From Methanocorpusculaceae archaeon UBA425 (GTDB taxonomy: Archaea > Halobacteriota > Methanomicrobia > Methanomicrobiales > Methanocorpusculaceae), in contig DAWV01000006.1 of the NCBI GenBank assembly GCA_002506085.1, positions 25,032 to 89,031 on the forward strand: 64,000 nucleotides of DNA. The letters run 5' to 3'. Below the pieces are notes generated by a model, which worked only from the letters and a program-made list of their open reading frames with translations, was not told the DNA's origin and ran no database searches. The translations under genes were made by a program, and so were the position numbers. Of the stretch, positions 51,586-61,074 are shown one piece after another. Position 1 is the first letter of the stretch. Every line of letters starts with the position of its first letter.

Positions 51586-51969
51586 TTATACTTTCTTAAC
51601 CCAGAGTCCGTGAATATTGCAGTATTCCCCGGCTTTCTCAGCTTTTGCGGTTGTCTTAACCACCATTTCCGGTTTTTCTCCCGGGGTGAGGAACTTCTCG
51701 TGGAAAATACCGTCATTGGTCCGGAGTGCAACCCACGTGATGTAGTGTTCATCAATCATTGGGTGGGCAACCGAGCCGACCGATACCTTATATCCTCCTG
51801 CAACTGGTTCGATAACCGGAACATGTTTTTCGACTGAGGCATCAGTGCTGTTTTCTTCAAGTTTTACCATTGGCTGTCCGCAGCATACAAGTACACCTTT
51901 ACCTTTACCAATTACCCTGACCGTGTTTCCGCAGACATTACATTTGTAAATTTCTTTTGCTTCCGTCAT
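51586..51969 (-). CDS. dfx: Desulfoferrodoxin (superoxide reductase, two-centre)
   Basis: A 127-residue enzyme reducing superoxide to peroxide without making oxygen. Centre I (FeCys4) uses C10, C13, C29 and C30; centre II (FeHis4Cys) uses H49 in EKHVP, H69, H75, C117 and H120, with E47-K48 as the catalytic pair. Electrons come from rubredoxin, encoded 1.3 kb upstream. A 60-base gap with an inverted repeat separates it from fprA, so it may have a separate promoter. Confidence 0.95.
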   Translation of the reverse strand: MTEAKEIYKCNVCGNTVRVIGKGKGVLVCCGQPMVKLEENSTDASVEKHVPVIEPVAGGYKVSVGSVAHPMIDEHYITWVALRTNDGIFHEKFLTPGEKPEMVVKTTAKAEKAGEYCNIHGLWVKKV

Positions 51970-51973
51970 AGAT

Positions 51974-52010
51974 GATACGTAGGTGAATCTGAAATAAAAA
52001 AGTACGTATC
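51974..52010 (-). promoter_or_regulatory. Inverted repeat upstream of desulfoferrodoxin
   Basis: GATACGTA (51974-51981) and TACGTATC (52003-52010) are a perfect eight-base inverted repeat, with centres about 29 bases apart, roughly three helical turns. The left arm is five bases from the dfx start. It is either an operator or a leader stem. Confidence 0.45.
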
Positions 52011-52029
52011 GAGGAATAAAAAAAGGGAA

Positions 52030-53214
52030 TCAAAGGGTTTTGTGACGCTCTTCAATTGAATCTGCCAGTTTATGCAGATTTGCAATAGTCTGCTCATCCG
52101 GGAGACCTTTGATGTACACCGGTTCAAGCATCTCTGCTCCAAGAGGTGCAAGCATCTCCGCGAGATAGTTCACGGCATTTGTTCCCCAGCCGTATGAGCC
52201 GATAACACCGAGGTACTTTACCTTTGGGCGAAGTGCCCGGACTAAGTATGCGGTATTTACTGCTACCGGGTGGGGGCCGAAGAGAACCGTGGGCGTTGCG
52301 AGAATAATCGTTGCTGCGTCCACAATCGCACTACCTAGGACTCCGGTATCTGTTTCAAGAAGATTATACTGCTGAACCGGAATTCCACGCTGGACAAGAT
52401 CGTCCACCAGGAACTTCACCATCAGCTCGGTACTGCCGTGCATGGAAACGTATCCCACAACGACTGAATTCTTCGGGGTATCACTTGACCAGTCACGGTA
52501 AAGGTCGATGATTTTTGCCGGAAGTTTCAGAACCGGACCATGACTCGGACCGATATATTCCGGGGAAATTTCATCAATCAGTCCTAGATATTCCTGCACG
52601 GATGCTCTGAAAGGCATCATAATTGCCGCATAATAGCGTTTTGCCGCTTCCAGATAATCCGGACACTTATCATCCTGGAAAAGTGTCGGTGATGCATAGT
52701 GCGTTCCAAGGAAATCCGAGGTAAACAGAACCTTGTCTTCGACAACTTCCGCGAACATAGTGTCAGGCCAGTGGACCCATGGCGCAAGATAGAACTTCAG
52801 TGTCTTGTCGCCAAGAGACAGTGTTTCTTTGTCGCCAATCACGATGAATCGCTCTTCAAGTTCCTCCAGGTGGTGCATTGCCATCAAAAGTCCTTTACAG
52901 ACTTCATTCGTGACAACTTTTGCCATCGGGTATACTTCAAGCATTAGCGGGAGCATGCCGGAGTGGTCCTGCTCTGCATGCAGACAGACAATATAATCCA
53001 GAGAATCCTGATTCAGCCTCATAAGATTGGTGACAAAATCTGCCTCATCATGGGGCTCACCGGTATCGATAAGTGCGGTTTTATCACTGCCTTTCACAAG
53101 GTACGCATTGTAGCTGCTTCCCCGCGGCGTAGGCATAATTGCATCAAAGTAGCGGAGGTCCCAGTTAATCGTACCGACTGAATAGATATTTTCAACAATC
53201 TCACGGGCTGCCAT
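52030..53214 (-). CDS. fprA: Flavodiiron protein FprA (F420H2 oxidase type)
   Basis: A 394-residue oxygen-reducing enzyme; methanogen members take electrons from F420H2 and make water from O2. The beta-lactamase-like domain has the di-iron ligands HAEQDH (H79, E81, D83, H84) and later SHGP; the flavodoxin domain (about 250-394) has VSMHGSTELM binding FMN. It begins six bases after the rubredoxin stop, so the two form one operon. Confidence 0.95.
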   Translation of the reverse strand: MAAREIVENIYSVGTINWDLRYFDAIMPTPRGSSYNAYLVKGSDKTALIDTGEPHDEADFVTNLMRLNQDSLDYIVCLHAEQDHSGMLPLMLEVYPMAKVVTNEVCKGLLMAMHHLEELEERFIVIGDKETLSLGDKTLKFYLAPWVHWPDTMFAEVVEDKVLFTSDFLGTHYASPTLFQDDKCPDYLEAAKRYYAAIMMPFRASVQEYLGLIDEISPEYIGPSHGPVLKLPAKIIDLYRDWSSDTPKNSVVVGYVSMHGSTELMVKFLVDDLVQRGIPVQQYNLLETDTGVLGSAIVDAATIILATPTVLFGPHPVAVNTAYLVRALRPKVKYLGVIGSYGWGTNAVNYLAEMLAPLGAEMLEPVYIKGLPDEQTIANLHKLADSIEERHKTL

Positions 53215-53220
53215 GGAAAT

Positions 53221-53376
53221 TTACACCTTTTTGAATTGTGATTTGCTTGCGCCGCAGATTGGGCATTTCCAGGTATCCGGAAGTGCTTCAAATGCAGTAC
53301 CTGCAGGATACATAATACCTGCTCCTTTTGCCGGGTCGTAGATGTATCCACAGACCGAACATCGATATTTGTCCAT
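53221..53376 (-). CDS. rub: Rubredoxin
   Basis: A 51-residue electron carrier with an Fe(Cys)4 site, CSVCGY (6-11) and CPICGA (38-43). The spacing and the YDPAKG and FEALPDTWKCP segments are standard. It is the first gene of the oxygen-defence cluster and a probable electron donor to FprA and desulfoferrodoxin. The gene is short and easily missed by length filters. Confidence 0.97.
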   Translation of the reverse strand: MDKYRCSVCGYIYDPAKGAGIMYPAGTAFEALPDTWKCPICGASKSQFKKV

Positions 53377-53391
53377 TTTAAATCAATCCTT

Positions 53392-53406
53392 CCTTAGTTT
53401 CTAAGG
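53392..53406 (-). promoter_or_regulatory. Palindromic operator candidate in the rub-fprA promoter
   Basis: CCTTAG-TTT-CTAAGG is a perfect inverted repeat, placed between a minus-strand TATA element (AAAATATAG, 53412-53420) and the rubredoxin ATG at 53376. A repressor bound here would sit on the transcription start. Confidence 0.55.
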
Positions 53407-53503
53407 TATTACTATATTTTGATTCCATTATTTATAATCACTCGCTATGGGGATTGTTTAGCCGTAATATTAACATCTGTAAAAACCAATTAACAACTAT
53501 ATA

Positions 53504-55144
53504 ATGGCAAGTGTAAGTCTTCGAAGATATGGTCAGATTGCTGATGTATTAGTCAAATACGGATTTGGTTACTTTATCAACGAACTGTTCCCCGGATTTA
53601 TCAATACGAAAAAAGCTGCTCCTGAAGAATACAGCGGCTACTCAACCTATGCAAGAATCCGCATGGCATTGGAAGAGCTGGGCCCGACGTTTGTGAAGTT
53701 CGGGCAGCTCATGAGTACGAGAACTGAACTGTTCCCTGCAGAAATGATAGATGAACTCTGCAAACTCCAGGACAGAGTAGGCGTCGTTCCGTTCGATGAA
53801 GTAATTCCTACCTTGGATGAAAACATCCCTGACTGGCGCGACATCTTCACCTCGGTTGACCCGAAACCACTCGCTGCTGCTTCCATCTCGCAGGTCTACC
53901 GGGCGGTAATGCAGGACGGCACCATACTTGCCCTGAAAATCCAGCGCCCAAAGATTAACTCAAGAATCGAGCAGGATGTTGTCCTTCTTCGTTCTATCGC
54001 CCAGATTCTTGAAGATAAGCGTCCTGAGCTTCGTATGTACAATCCGGTATCTCTCGTTGATGACTTCACCACCCAGATTCGAAAAGAACTTGACTTCACC
54101 CGCGATGGAATGAACGCCGAGCGTCTCACCCGCAATATGAAACTCTCCGGGATTCCCGGCATCAAAATCCCGAAAATCTACTGGGAGTATTCCGGCAAGG
54201 AGTTACTCGCGATGGAGTATGTATCCGGCTGCAGAAGTGATGACATTGATGCGATAATCGCGATGGGCATGAATCCGAAAGACCTTGCAAGCCGCGGTCT
54301 GAAAGCGTTCATGGTCCAGATTTTCCAGAACGGATTTTATCATGGTGATCCGCACGCCGGAAATCTCCGGGTTTCTCCATCCGGAGATCTCGTCTTCCTC
54401 GACTTCGGCGTCTGCGGTGTTGTGATGAAGGATATGCGGAACAAGTTCATTTCCCTTGTTCTTGCCCTGCTTTCTGCCGATACTGACATGACAATCAGGT
54501 ACATCAAGAATCTTGATGTGAAAATACCCCAGACAGGTATTGACGAGTTCCGTTCCGAGCTCTATCTTGCACTGCAGGACTACAAAGATATGGGTGCCCA
54601 TGTAAACTTCTCCGGACTTCTTGGCTCCATTCAGGATTTGTTCCAGAAAAATAATATCCGTGTTCCCCCGAACATCATGCAGCTCCTAAAAGCCCTGATG
54701 CTTGTGTCGAATGTTGCCTTCACCCTTGATCCCGATCTTAAATTCACGAAGGAAGTCGAGCCCTTCTTAAAAGAGATTGTCGCCGAGGACATGAAAGACC
54801 CTGCGAACATCCAGAAAAAATTGCTGGATGTCAAAATCAGAATCGAAGACCTTGCACGTGTTCCAAAACAGCTGGGGGCGTTACTTGAGATGGCCTCTGA
54901 AGGCAAGCTCAAAGTGGATATCGCCGCAAAAGAAGTGACCGAGCTTGGAAAAACGATTGAGAGTTCTGTTGATAAACTTGTCATGGGTATGATATTATCG
55001 GCGATTGTGGTCGGTCTTTCCCTGGTAATGATGAGCCAGACATTTACTGTAGGATTTCTGCCGGTAATCGCCTACATCGCAGCCGTAATGGTAATAATCG
55101 TCATATTTTACCAGATGCGGAGCCGCGGCAAAAAGGAAAGATAG
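53504..55144 (+). CDS. ubiB: UbiB/ABC1/AarF-family atypical kinase
   Basis: A 546-residue kinase-like protein. The family's inhibitory motif KFGQ (65-68), the Ala-rich loop AAASISQVY (about 125-133), HGDPHAGN (catalytic loop) and LDFGVCG (metal) are all present, followed by two C-terminal membrane helices (about 493-535). Known relatives support coenzyme Q synthesis, but methanogens do not make ubiquinone, so the role must differ, perhaps in another isoprenoid or lipid. It is divergent from the oxygen-defence operon. Confidence 0.92.
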   Translation: MASVSLRRYGQIADVLVKYGFGYFINELFPGFINTKKAAPEEYSGYSTYARIRMALEELGPTFVKFGQLMSTRTELFPAEMIDELCKLQDRVGVVPFDEVIPTLDENIPDWRDIFTSVDPKPLAAASISQVYRAVMQDGTILALKIQRPKINSRIEQDVVLLRSIAQILEDKRPELRMYNPVSLVDDFTTQIRKELDFTRDGMNAERLTRNMKLSGIPGIKIPKIYWEYSGKELLAMEYVSGCRSDDIDAIIAMGMNPKDLASRGLKAFMVQIFQNGFYHGDPHAGNLRVSPSGDLVFLDFGVCGVVMKDMRNKFISLVLALLSADTDMTIRYIKNLDVKIPQTGIDEFRSELYLALQDYKDMGAHVNFSGLLGSIQDLFQKNNIRVPPNIMQLLKALMLVSNVAFTLDPDLKFTKEVEPFLKEIVAEDMKDPANIQKKLLDVKIRIEDLARVPKQLGALLEMASEGKLKVDIAAKEVTELGKTIESSVDKLVMGMILSAIVVGLSLVMMSQTFTVGFLPVIAYIAAVMVIIVIFYQMRSRGKKER

Positions 55145-55240
55145 AGATCCCTCTATAAATACTATGTCATGGCAACAAGTATATCAAAGAGTAGAAACGA
55201 TAATTATACTTATTCTGAACCCATTGGGTGTTGATCAATA

Positions 55241-56665
55241 ATGGTAATGACTAATCTGAAACAAAAAATACAGGCACTCGGAATCAAAAGGGTCTTGGGT
55301 TATCTTGAATCCAACCCTGATGAGAACATACCAAAGATCCTTAAATGGGTGGAGCTTCTTGATGTGCACAATACCCTGGAGGGTCCTCTCCCTACTGTGA
55401 AGCGATTAATGGCAGACAAAGACGGTGTCTGGTTCAAATTTGTCAAAGATCTTTATACGGAAATCGATCCTGTCGTCAGAAAACGGGTTTTTGAGAACTT
55501 TATCGTCAATGCTGTGGTAATTGGCAGAGATCAGAAAATTCAACTGAGAGAACAGGAAGGATGCAACATCCCCTGGGCCATTCTGATGGATCCGACGAGT
55601 GCCTGCAATCTGAAATGCACCGGATGCTGGGCAGCGGAGTACGGAAACCGTATGAATCTCACTCTTGAGGAATGGGACTCGATCATCGAACAGGGAAAGG
55701 CTCTTGGAACATACTTCTACCTCTACTCCGGAGGGGAACCCTTAGTCAGGAAGAAGGATATCATCAAAATGTGTGAGAAACACAGTGATTGTATCTTCCT
55801 TTCCTTTACGAACGGCACATTAATCGACGAGGCATTTGCCGATGAGATGCTCAGAGTCGGAAACTTCATTCCGGCAATAAGTATCGAAGGCGATGAGGCA
55901 GCGACCGACGGAAGACGTGGTGCCGGTGTCTATCAGAAAGTCATCAGGGCAATGGGAATTCTCAAGAGTAAGAAACTACCCTTTGGTATTTCCTGCTGTT
56001 ATACGAGTGCAAACACTGAGATAATCGGAAGCGACGCATACATTGATGATATGATTGCACGCGGAGCAAAGTTTGCCTGGTTCTTTACCTACATGCCGAT
56101 TGGAAAAGACGCAGTTCCTGCACTTATCGCTACGCCTGAGCAGAGAGCATTTATGTATAAGCAGGTCAGACACATCAGAGCCACGAAACCTCTCTTTGCC
56201 ATGGACTTCTGGAATGACGGCGAATATGTGAACGGCTGTATTGCCGGCGGCAAATTCTATCTCCATATCAATGCAAACGGAGATATCGAACCCTGTGCAT
56301 TCATTCACTACTCCGACTCAAATATCAGAAACAAGACTCTCCTCGAAGCATACAAGTCTCCCATGTTTATGCAGTACAAGGAGAATCAGCCGTTCAATAA
56401 AAACCATCTCCGACCCTGTCCTTTACTCGATAATCCGGAAAGACTTGCGAAGATGGTTGATACAGCCGGGGCAAAATCCACCGACCTTGTGAACCCCGAA
56501 GATGTTCACGACCTGACGGCAAAGACCGTTGATGCAGCCGCAAATTGGGCGCCGGTCGCAGACGAACTCTGGAAAGAGAACCGTGCCGAGAAAGCAGCAA
56601 AAGAAGCACCTTCCTGTTGTCCTGACGGCTGTTCCTGCGGTTGTCACGCTCCGAAAACGAAATAA
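55241..56665 (+). CDS. Radical SAM/SPASM-type protein with Cys-rich tail
   Basis: A 474-residue radical SAM enzyme. Helical N-terminal region (1-105), then CNLKCTGC (C122, C126, C129), YSGGEPL, and a later Cys-containing stretch (GCIAGGKFYLHINANGDIEPC ... RPCPLL) of SPASM/twitch type that could hold extra clusters. The tail is Cys-rich (SCCPDGCSCGC). It has relatives in clostridia and methanogens whose substrate is unknown to me. It follows ubiB on the same strand with a 96-base gap. Confidence 0.82.
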   Translation: MVMTNLKQKIQALGIKRVLGYLESNPDENIPKILKWVELLDVHNTLEGPLPTVKRLMADKDGVWFKFVKDLYTEIDPVVRKRVFENFIVNAVVIGRDQKIQLREQEGCNIPWAILMDPTSACNLKCTGCWAAEYGNRMNLTLEEWDSIIEQGKALGTYFYLYSGGEPLVRKKDIIKMCEKHSDCIFLSFTNGTLIDEAFADEMLRVGNFIPAISIEGDEAATDGRRGAGVYQKVIRAMGILKSKKLPFGISCCYTSANTEIIGSDAYIDDMIARGAKFAWFFTYMPIGKDAVPALIATPEQRAFMYKQVRHIRATKPLFAMDFWNDGEYVNGCIAGGKFYLHINANGDIEPCAFIHYSDSNIRNKTLLEAYKSPMFMQYKENQPFNKNHLRPCPLLDNPERLAKMVDTAGAKSTDLVNPEDVHDLTAKTVDAAANWAPVADELWKENRAEKAAKEAPSCCPDGCSCGCHAPKTK

Positions 56666-56731
56666 ATTATCCTTCATCTTCCATTTTTCAATATTTTTAA
56701 CATCTCATATGACGTATTAGTTAAACTTAGT

Positions 56732-58219
56732 ATGATTACTTTTCTTGTTGGTATTCTGATTCTTGTTCTGGGATATTTCTTCTGGAGTAAAGTCGCAGAA
56801 AAATTATTCGGTCCAGACGACCGGAAAACACCGGCTCTTCGGCACCCGGACGGTGTCGAACGTGTTCCGCTGTCAACAAAGCGGAATCTTCTGATTCAGC
56901 TGTTGAACATTGCCGGAATGGGCCCGATTGTCGGTGTTGTCCTTGGTATGAAGTTCGGGCCGATCGTTTTCCTTCTTTTGCCGATTGGAAATGTAATCGG
57001 CGGGGCAATCCATGATTACTATGTGGGTATGATTTCCACACGAAATAATGGTGCAGACACTACAAGCCTTGTTCAGAAGTTCTTTGGGAAAAATGTAGGC
57101 GGGCTTTTTCTGGGACTGGTCATCTTTTCGCTTCTGCTTCTTGTGACCACGTTCACGAATATTCCTGCGAATTTTATTGTCACGCTTCTTCCATTCGGCG
57201 GATTCGTTTTGGTCTCTGCCGTAATCGGGATTTTTGCCTATTACATTATCTCAACCATTTTCCCGATTGACAAAATCGTTGGAAAAATCTATCCTGTATT
57301 CGGGCTGGCGCTTTTAGTGCTAACAATCATATTGTGTTTTGCATACATCCCGTTCGCGGGCTCCATCCCTGATATCACTCTGACACCAGAGGGAATCGCC
57401 GCGGCATTCACCGCTCATCCCGATGGTCAGCCAATAATCCCGATGCTTTTCATAACGATTGCCTGCGGAATTCTGTCAGGGTTTCACGCGACCCAGTCTC
57501 CTATTACGGCCCGGACGATTACATCCGAGCGTTCCGGCAGGCACGTGTTCTATGGTATGATGATTGCGGAAGGTCTCATCGCCATGGTCTGGGCGGCAGG
57601 TGCTTCGATTGTTTTCTCCCTTGATCCTGCGAGCATTGCCCTGACGAGCGGAAATGCAATCATTTACGAAATCCTGAATCTGGTGTTCCCTGCGGCTCTT
57701 ATCATTCTCGGAATCCTCGTTCTGATTATTCTTGCAATTACGAGCGGAGATACGGCTCTCAGGGTTATCAGAACATCGATTGCGGGTTACTTCAACATCG
57801 ACCAGTCGACAATGAAAAAACGTGTCATTCTGGTTGTCCCTCTTGTCATTGTAATATCCGGGCTTCTTCTCTGGTCAAATCTCAGCCCGACCGGTTACGC
57901 CATTCTCTGGAACTACTTCTCCTGGTTCAATCAGGTTATCGCATCGTTCGCCCTGCTCTTAGGCACGGTATATCTTATCAGCAAAGGAAAACCCTATTGG
58001 ATTACGCTCATTCCCGGTGCGGGAATTTTGTTTATCGTTCTGTCATTTATTCTGTGGGCAAGTCCTGCACATCTTGCAGGGGTGCCGTTTGGTATCGGTA
58101 TGCCGCTTGAAATATCCTATATCGTGTCTCTTGTCCTGACGGCGGTCATCTATGTTCTTGCAATAAGACATGGTAAGAAACTCAGAGCTGACAAAAACTT
58201 CTCGGCTGACGAAGAGTAA
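56732..58219 (+). CDS. cstA: CstA-family carbon starvation / peptide or pyruvate transporter
   Basis: A 495-residue polytopic protein, the short CstA form (E. coli CstA has about 700 residues). GPIVGVVLGMKFGP and GGAIHDYYVGMISTRN near the N-terminus and GFHATQSPITARTI in the middle are family signatures. Homologues import peptides or pyruvate; which applies here is not visible. It starts 66 bases after the radical SAM gene and converges with the NCS2 permease. Confidence 0.9.
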   Translation: MITFLVGILILVLGYFFWSKVAEKLFGPDDRKTPALRHPDGVERVPLSTKRNLLIQLLNIAGMGPIVGVVLGMKFGPIVFLLLPIGNVIGGAIHDYYVGMISTRNNGADTTSLVQKFFGKNVGGLFLGLVIFSLLLLVTTFTNIPANFIVTLLPFGGFVLVSAVIGIFAYYIISTIFPIDKIVGKIYPVFGLALLVLTIILCFAYIPFAGSIPDITLTPEGIAAAFTAHPDGQPIIPMLFITIACGILSGFHATQSPITARTITSERSGRHVFYGMMIAEGLIAMVWAAGASIVFSLDPASIALTSGNAIIYEILNLVFPAALIILGILVLIILAITSGDTALRVIRTSIAGYFNIDQSTMKKRVILVVPLVIVISGLLLWSNLSPTGYAILWNYFSWFNQVIASFALLLGTVYLISKGKPYWITLIPGAGILFIVLSFILWASPAHLAGVPFGIGMPLEISYIVSLVLTAVIYVLAIRHGKKLRADKNFSADEE

Positions 58220-58288
58220 TTCTTATAATTTCTATTTTGGTTTGGGGAATACAGTCTTTAACCCGGATAAAAGGAATCCCCATTCTCC

Positions 58289-59872
58289 TTACAACAGCAC
58301 ATAGCTGACTGAAACCACATTCCCATCCGCCGAAAGATGACCTGACCCCCCGCTAATCGCCGTCAGATCCCCGACAGGTTCTTTGAACAACATCTTCACC
58401 CGAAGCATACCCCCTAACTCATTTGTCAGCGTGAGATTCACTGGATTACCTGTTTTTGCCAGACTCTGCAGATTGGTCAGAATAGAAATCACCTGCATCC
58501 TGTCCAGGGTCCAGAGTCTGCCGCAGTCGAACATGAACGTCTGCAGGTCCTTATCCTTTGAAAAATCAAACGCCTGATGCTTGCTGATACCTATCTTAAA
58601 CAGCAGACCGAGTATCAAAACCGCAATCGAACCGGATGTCAGCGGCGACGCAAAGAAAAGTTCCAGCGTCTTATCGAGACCCGTGTAAAGATACGGGCAC
58701 ACCGCAGACGAAACACCAATCAGAATCGGGAGAATGACCACAAATGTTCTCCCCGGGTCAAGCATCCTGGATGAAATACTCTGGATTCCGCTGATCATCA
58801 CAAACGTCACCGAATACAGAAGAGCCGCTCCCAGGATCGGTTTTGGGAGAATGTAGAACATCCAGCCAACGGCAGGCAGAAATGCGCAGAGAATCAAAAA
58901 AAGCCCGAGACCCAGACCAATTTTACGGGCTGCAATTCCCGTTCCAATGACGAGACCCGTACAACTTGATGACGACCCGATACCCGCCCCTCCAATTGCT
59001 CCGGTAATGACGATTCCCGCTCCCTCTGTGAAAAGTCCATTCCTCAACGTATTCACCTCCCCTCCTTTTGTATAGGAATTCTGCAGACCAATGTTCCCTA
59101 CTGTTTTGATAAGTACACAAAGCATCGCTATCGCGAACGGAATAAGAAGAGCAATATCAAAATCATAGGAGACGATGCCGATCGGATTCGGTATGGAAAA
59201 AATCGGCAGGGTTATGACCTCAAATAGCGTCTCCGGTTTGAAAACGCCGAGAACTACCGACGCAGCCATGCCTATCCCTATCCCCATCAGGATTGCGTAG
59301 AATTTGAAGACGCGTTTTGGAATCACGCTTAAAATAATGGTTGACCCTAGCGTGATTATGCCGACCAGGGTCGATGCAGGGTCAAGCGGACTCCCGCCTG
59401 TGCTTCCGAAGAAAAGCGGAAACGCAAACGGGATAATAGCTATGCCGAGCAGGAACAGGACCACTCCTGTAACCTCATTCGGGAACACTATCCTGAAATA
59501 TTTCGTGAACCGGCTGAGTATCATCTCGAGAAAACCAGAAATGATGAGCATTCCGTAAAGCATCGGGAGTCCTCCCGCCGATGCGGCAAGGAGAGATGCC
59601 GGAAGATACGAAGAGTTCGGAGCGGTCGGGAGAATATAGCCTGCCCCTGTCTTTTGAAAAGCCTGGAGAATCGTTGTAATTCCGGAACCAATCAGCGTCG
59701 CACTGATGAAAAATGCCGTAAGGTCAGTGGAGCTCCCGATAGAGCTGCAGATAATGACCGGATACGTCATATAGACTGCAAGAACGAAGAAATGCTGCAG
59801 AATTGTCAGAACCGCGGTCCCGCCCGGGACTTTGTCTTTGACATTGTAGATTGGTTCGTCTCCATCAGCCAT
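58289..59872 (-). CDS. NCS2-family purine/pyrimidine permease with C-terminal extension
   Basis: A 527-residue nucleobase permease of the uracil-xanthine type, with twelve to fourteen helices (HFFVLAVYMTYPVI at the start, later GSSSSCTGLVIGTGIAARKIGLG, where the substrate-binding helix lies). A soluble tail of about 100 residues (from 425) with RMQVISILTNLQSLAK and a beta-rich end is not part of the standard transporter. It suggests a regulatory or protein-binding domain. The substrate cannot be told from the sequence. Confidence 0.85.
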   Translation of the reverse strand: MADGDEPIYNVKDKVPGGTAVLTILQHFFVLAVYMTYPVIICSSIGSSTDLTAFFISATLIGSGITTILQAFQKTGAGYILPTAPNSSYLPASLLAASAGGLPMLYGMLIISGFLEMILSRFTKYFRIVFPNEVTGVVLFLLGIAIIPFAFPLFFGSTGGSPLDPASTLVGIITLGSTIILSVIPKRVFKFYAILMGIGIGMAASVVLGVFKPETLFEVITLPIFSIPNPIGIVSYDFDIALLIPFAIAMLCVLIKTVGNIGLQNSYTKGGEVNTLRNGLFTEGAGIVITGAIGGAGIGSSSSCTGLVIGTGIAARKIGLGLGLFLILCAFLPAVGWMFYILPKPILGAALLYSVTFVMISGIQSISSRMLDPGRTFVVILPILIGVSSAVCPYLYTGLDKTLELFFASPLTSGSIAVLILGLLFKIGISKHQAFDFSKDKDLQTFMFDCGRLWTLDRMQVISILTNLQSLAKTGNPVNLTLTNELGGMLRVKMLFKEPVGDLTAISGGSGHLSADGNVVSVSYVLL

Positions 59873-59961
59873 ATTGATGATGTGTTGGTTTTGCTTGAGT
59901 GTTATAGTTTATTATATGGATAGAATTATCACTATTTCATACATACAGAGTAGCAAATCCC

Positions 59962-61065
59962 ATGTCTAAGAAAGAGGAGTTTATTGCCAGAATAGAAAAA
60001 CAAATACGGGTCGAGGAGGATTATACAAAATCACTTGAGGATGGAAAACACCGTCTCTCCCGCTCGAAATATCTTGTTTTGATTCCCCTCATTCTGCTGA
60101 TTCTTGTCGGAATGTATCTTTGTGTAACCAATTTCCAGCCGGGTCAGATCTTAATGCTCTGGGTTGTCGGAAGTTTCTTTCTCTATATGTTCTACGCTTT
60201 TTTAATGATGATTCCGTCCATCGGCTCGGATGCAAACGTAAATATTTTCGATAAAAAATTTCGTGTTTATGTGAGGGAATTTCTCCGGCTTGTAAATATT
60301 CTCAGAACTGTCAGGAAAAATCCTGTCACATTGATTGAATTTTTCTGGAATGCATTCCTCATTAACACCAAACCGATGGTCAAAGGTTTCTCCATTTTGT
60401 ATTTCACGGATTTAATCTGTGCATTAGTCATGAAAGTATCCGGCATCATTGACTGGATAACCTTTTTCCTGCTTGTTGGACAGATTGTGGTTATTCTCAT
60501 CTTTTATTCCCGTATTCTGGCGGCCAAACCAGGAACACCCGGATTTTTTACCGGGAAGGGTATTCCGGAATTAAGCGGTCATGCGAGTGTCGGAAGTGTG
60601 AAGGTCTGGCTGTATATTGGATTATTTACCATTATTACCGGTTTTCTTCTAGTAGGGGCTATGATGTTCCCGGGCCTGACCCTTGGTGAATACCTGAACT
60701 CTCTCTCGCTTGTCCCGGGCGAGTTTCCATTTCTCCTTGCGTTGATTCTGATAACCCAGGGACTTATTCTCCGGTATTTCCATGGAGTCGAGAGCAGGAA
60801 ACTCATGAACACGCTCAACGGGAATCATCTTTCTATTTTAAAAGATGACCTTTTACCACGGGTGAACGCCGCGACGCCTGAGCAGCTTCCCGAGTTGAAA
60901 CGTGAGTTCCTGCTTTTCTCCATGAATAAACTCATGGTGCAGGAGTTCTTCTACCGTTTTCCTGCATATACTCTGATGCCGAACCTTCTTCTGGCTCTGG
61001 ACCCGGTCGCCCAGGATATTCTGACAGAAACAGGCGAGGATAAAAGAATCAAAAATCTGCTGTAA
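59962..61065 (+). CDS. Hypothetical membrane protein
   Basis: A 367-residue protein with a charged N-terminal stretch that may be a short coiled coil (EEFIARIEKQIRVEEDYTKSLE) and about six to seven helices (38-58, 66-84, 133-155 and onward). The C-terminal 90 residues are hydrophilic and likely cytosolic. I recognise no family. It is divergent from the NCS2 gene and convergent with the Yip1-like gene. Confidence 0.65.
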   Translation: MSKKEEFIARIEKQIRVEEDYTKSLEDGKHRLSRSKYLVLIPLILLILVGMYLCVTNFQPGQILMLWVVGSFFLYMFYAFLMMIPSIGSDANVNIFDKKFRVYVREFLRLVNILRTVRKNPVTLIEFFWNAFLINTKPMVKGFSILYFTDLICALVMKVSGIIDWITFFLLVGQIVVILIFYSRILAAKPGTPGFFTGKGIPELSGHASVGSVKVWLYIGLFTIITGFLLVGAMMFPGLTLGEYLNSLSLVPGEFPFLLALILITQGLILRYFHGVESRKLMNTLNGNHLSILKDDLLPRVNAATPEQLPELKREFLLFSMNKLMVQEFFYRFPAYTLMPNLLLALDPVAQDILTETGEDKRIKNLL

Positions 61066-61074
61066 AAAATAAGA

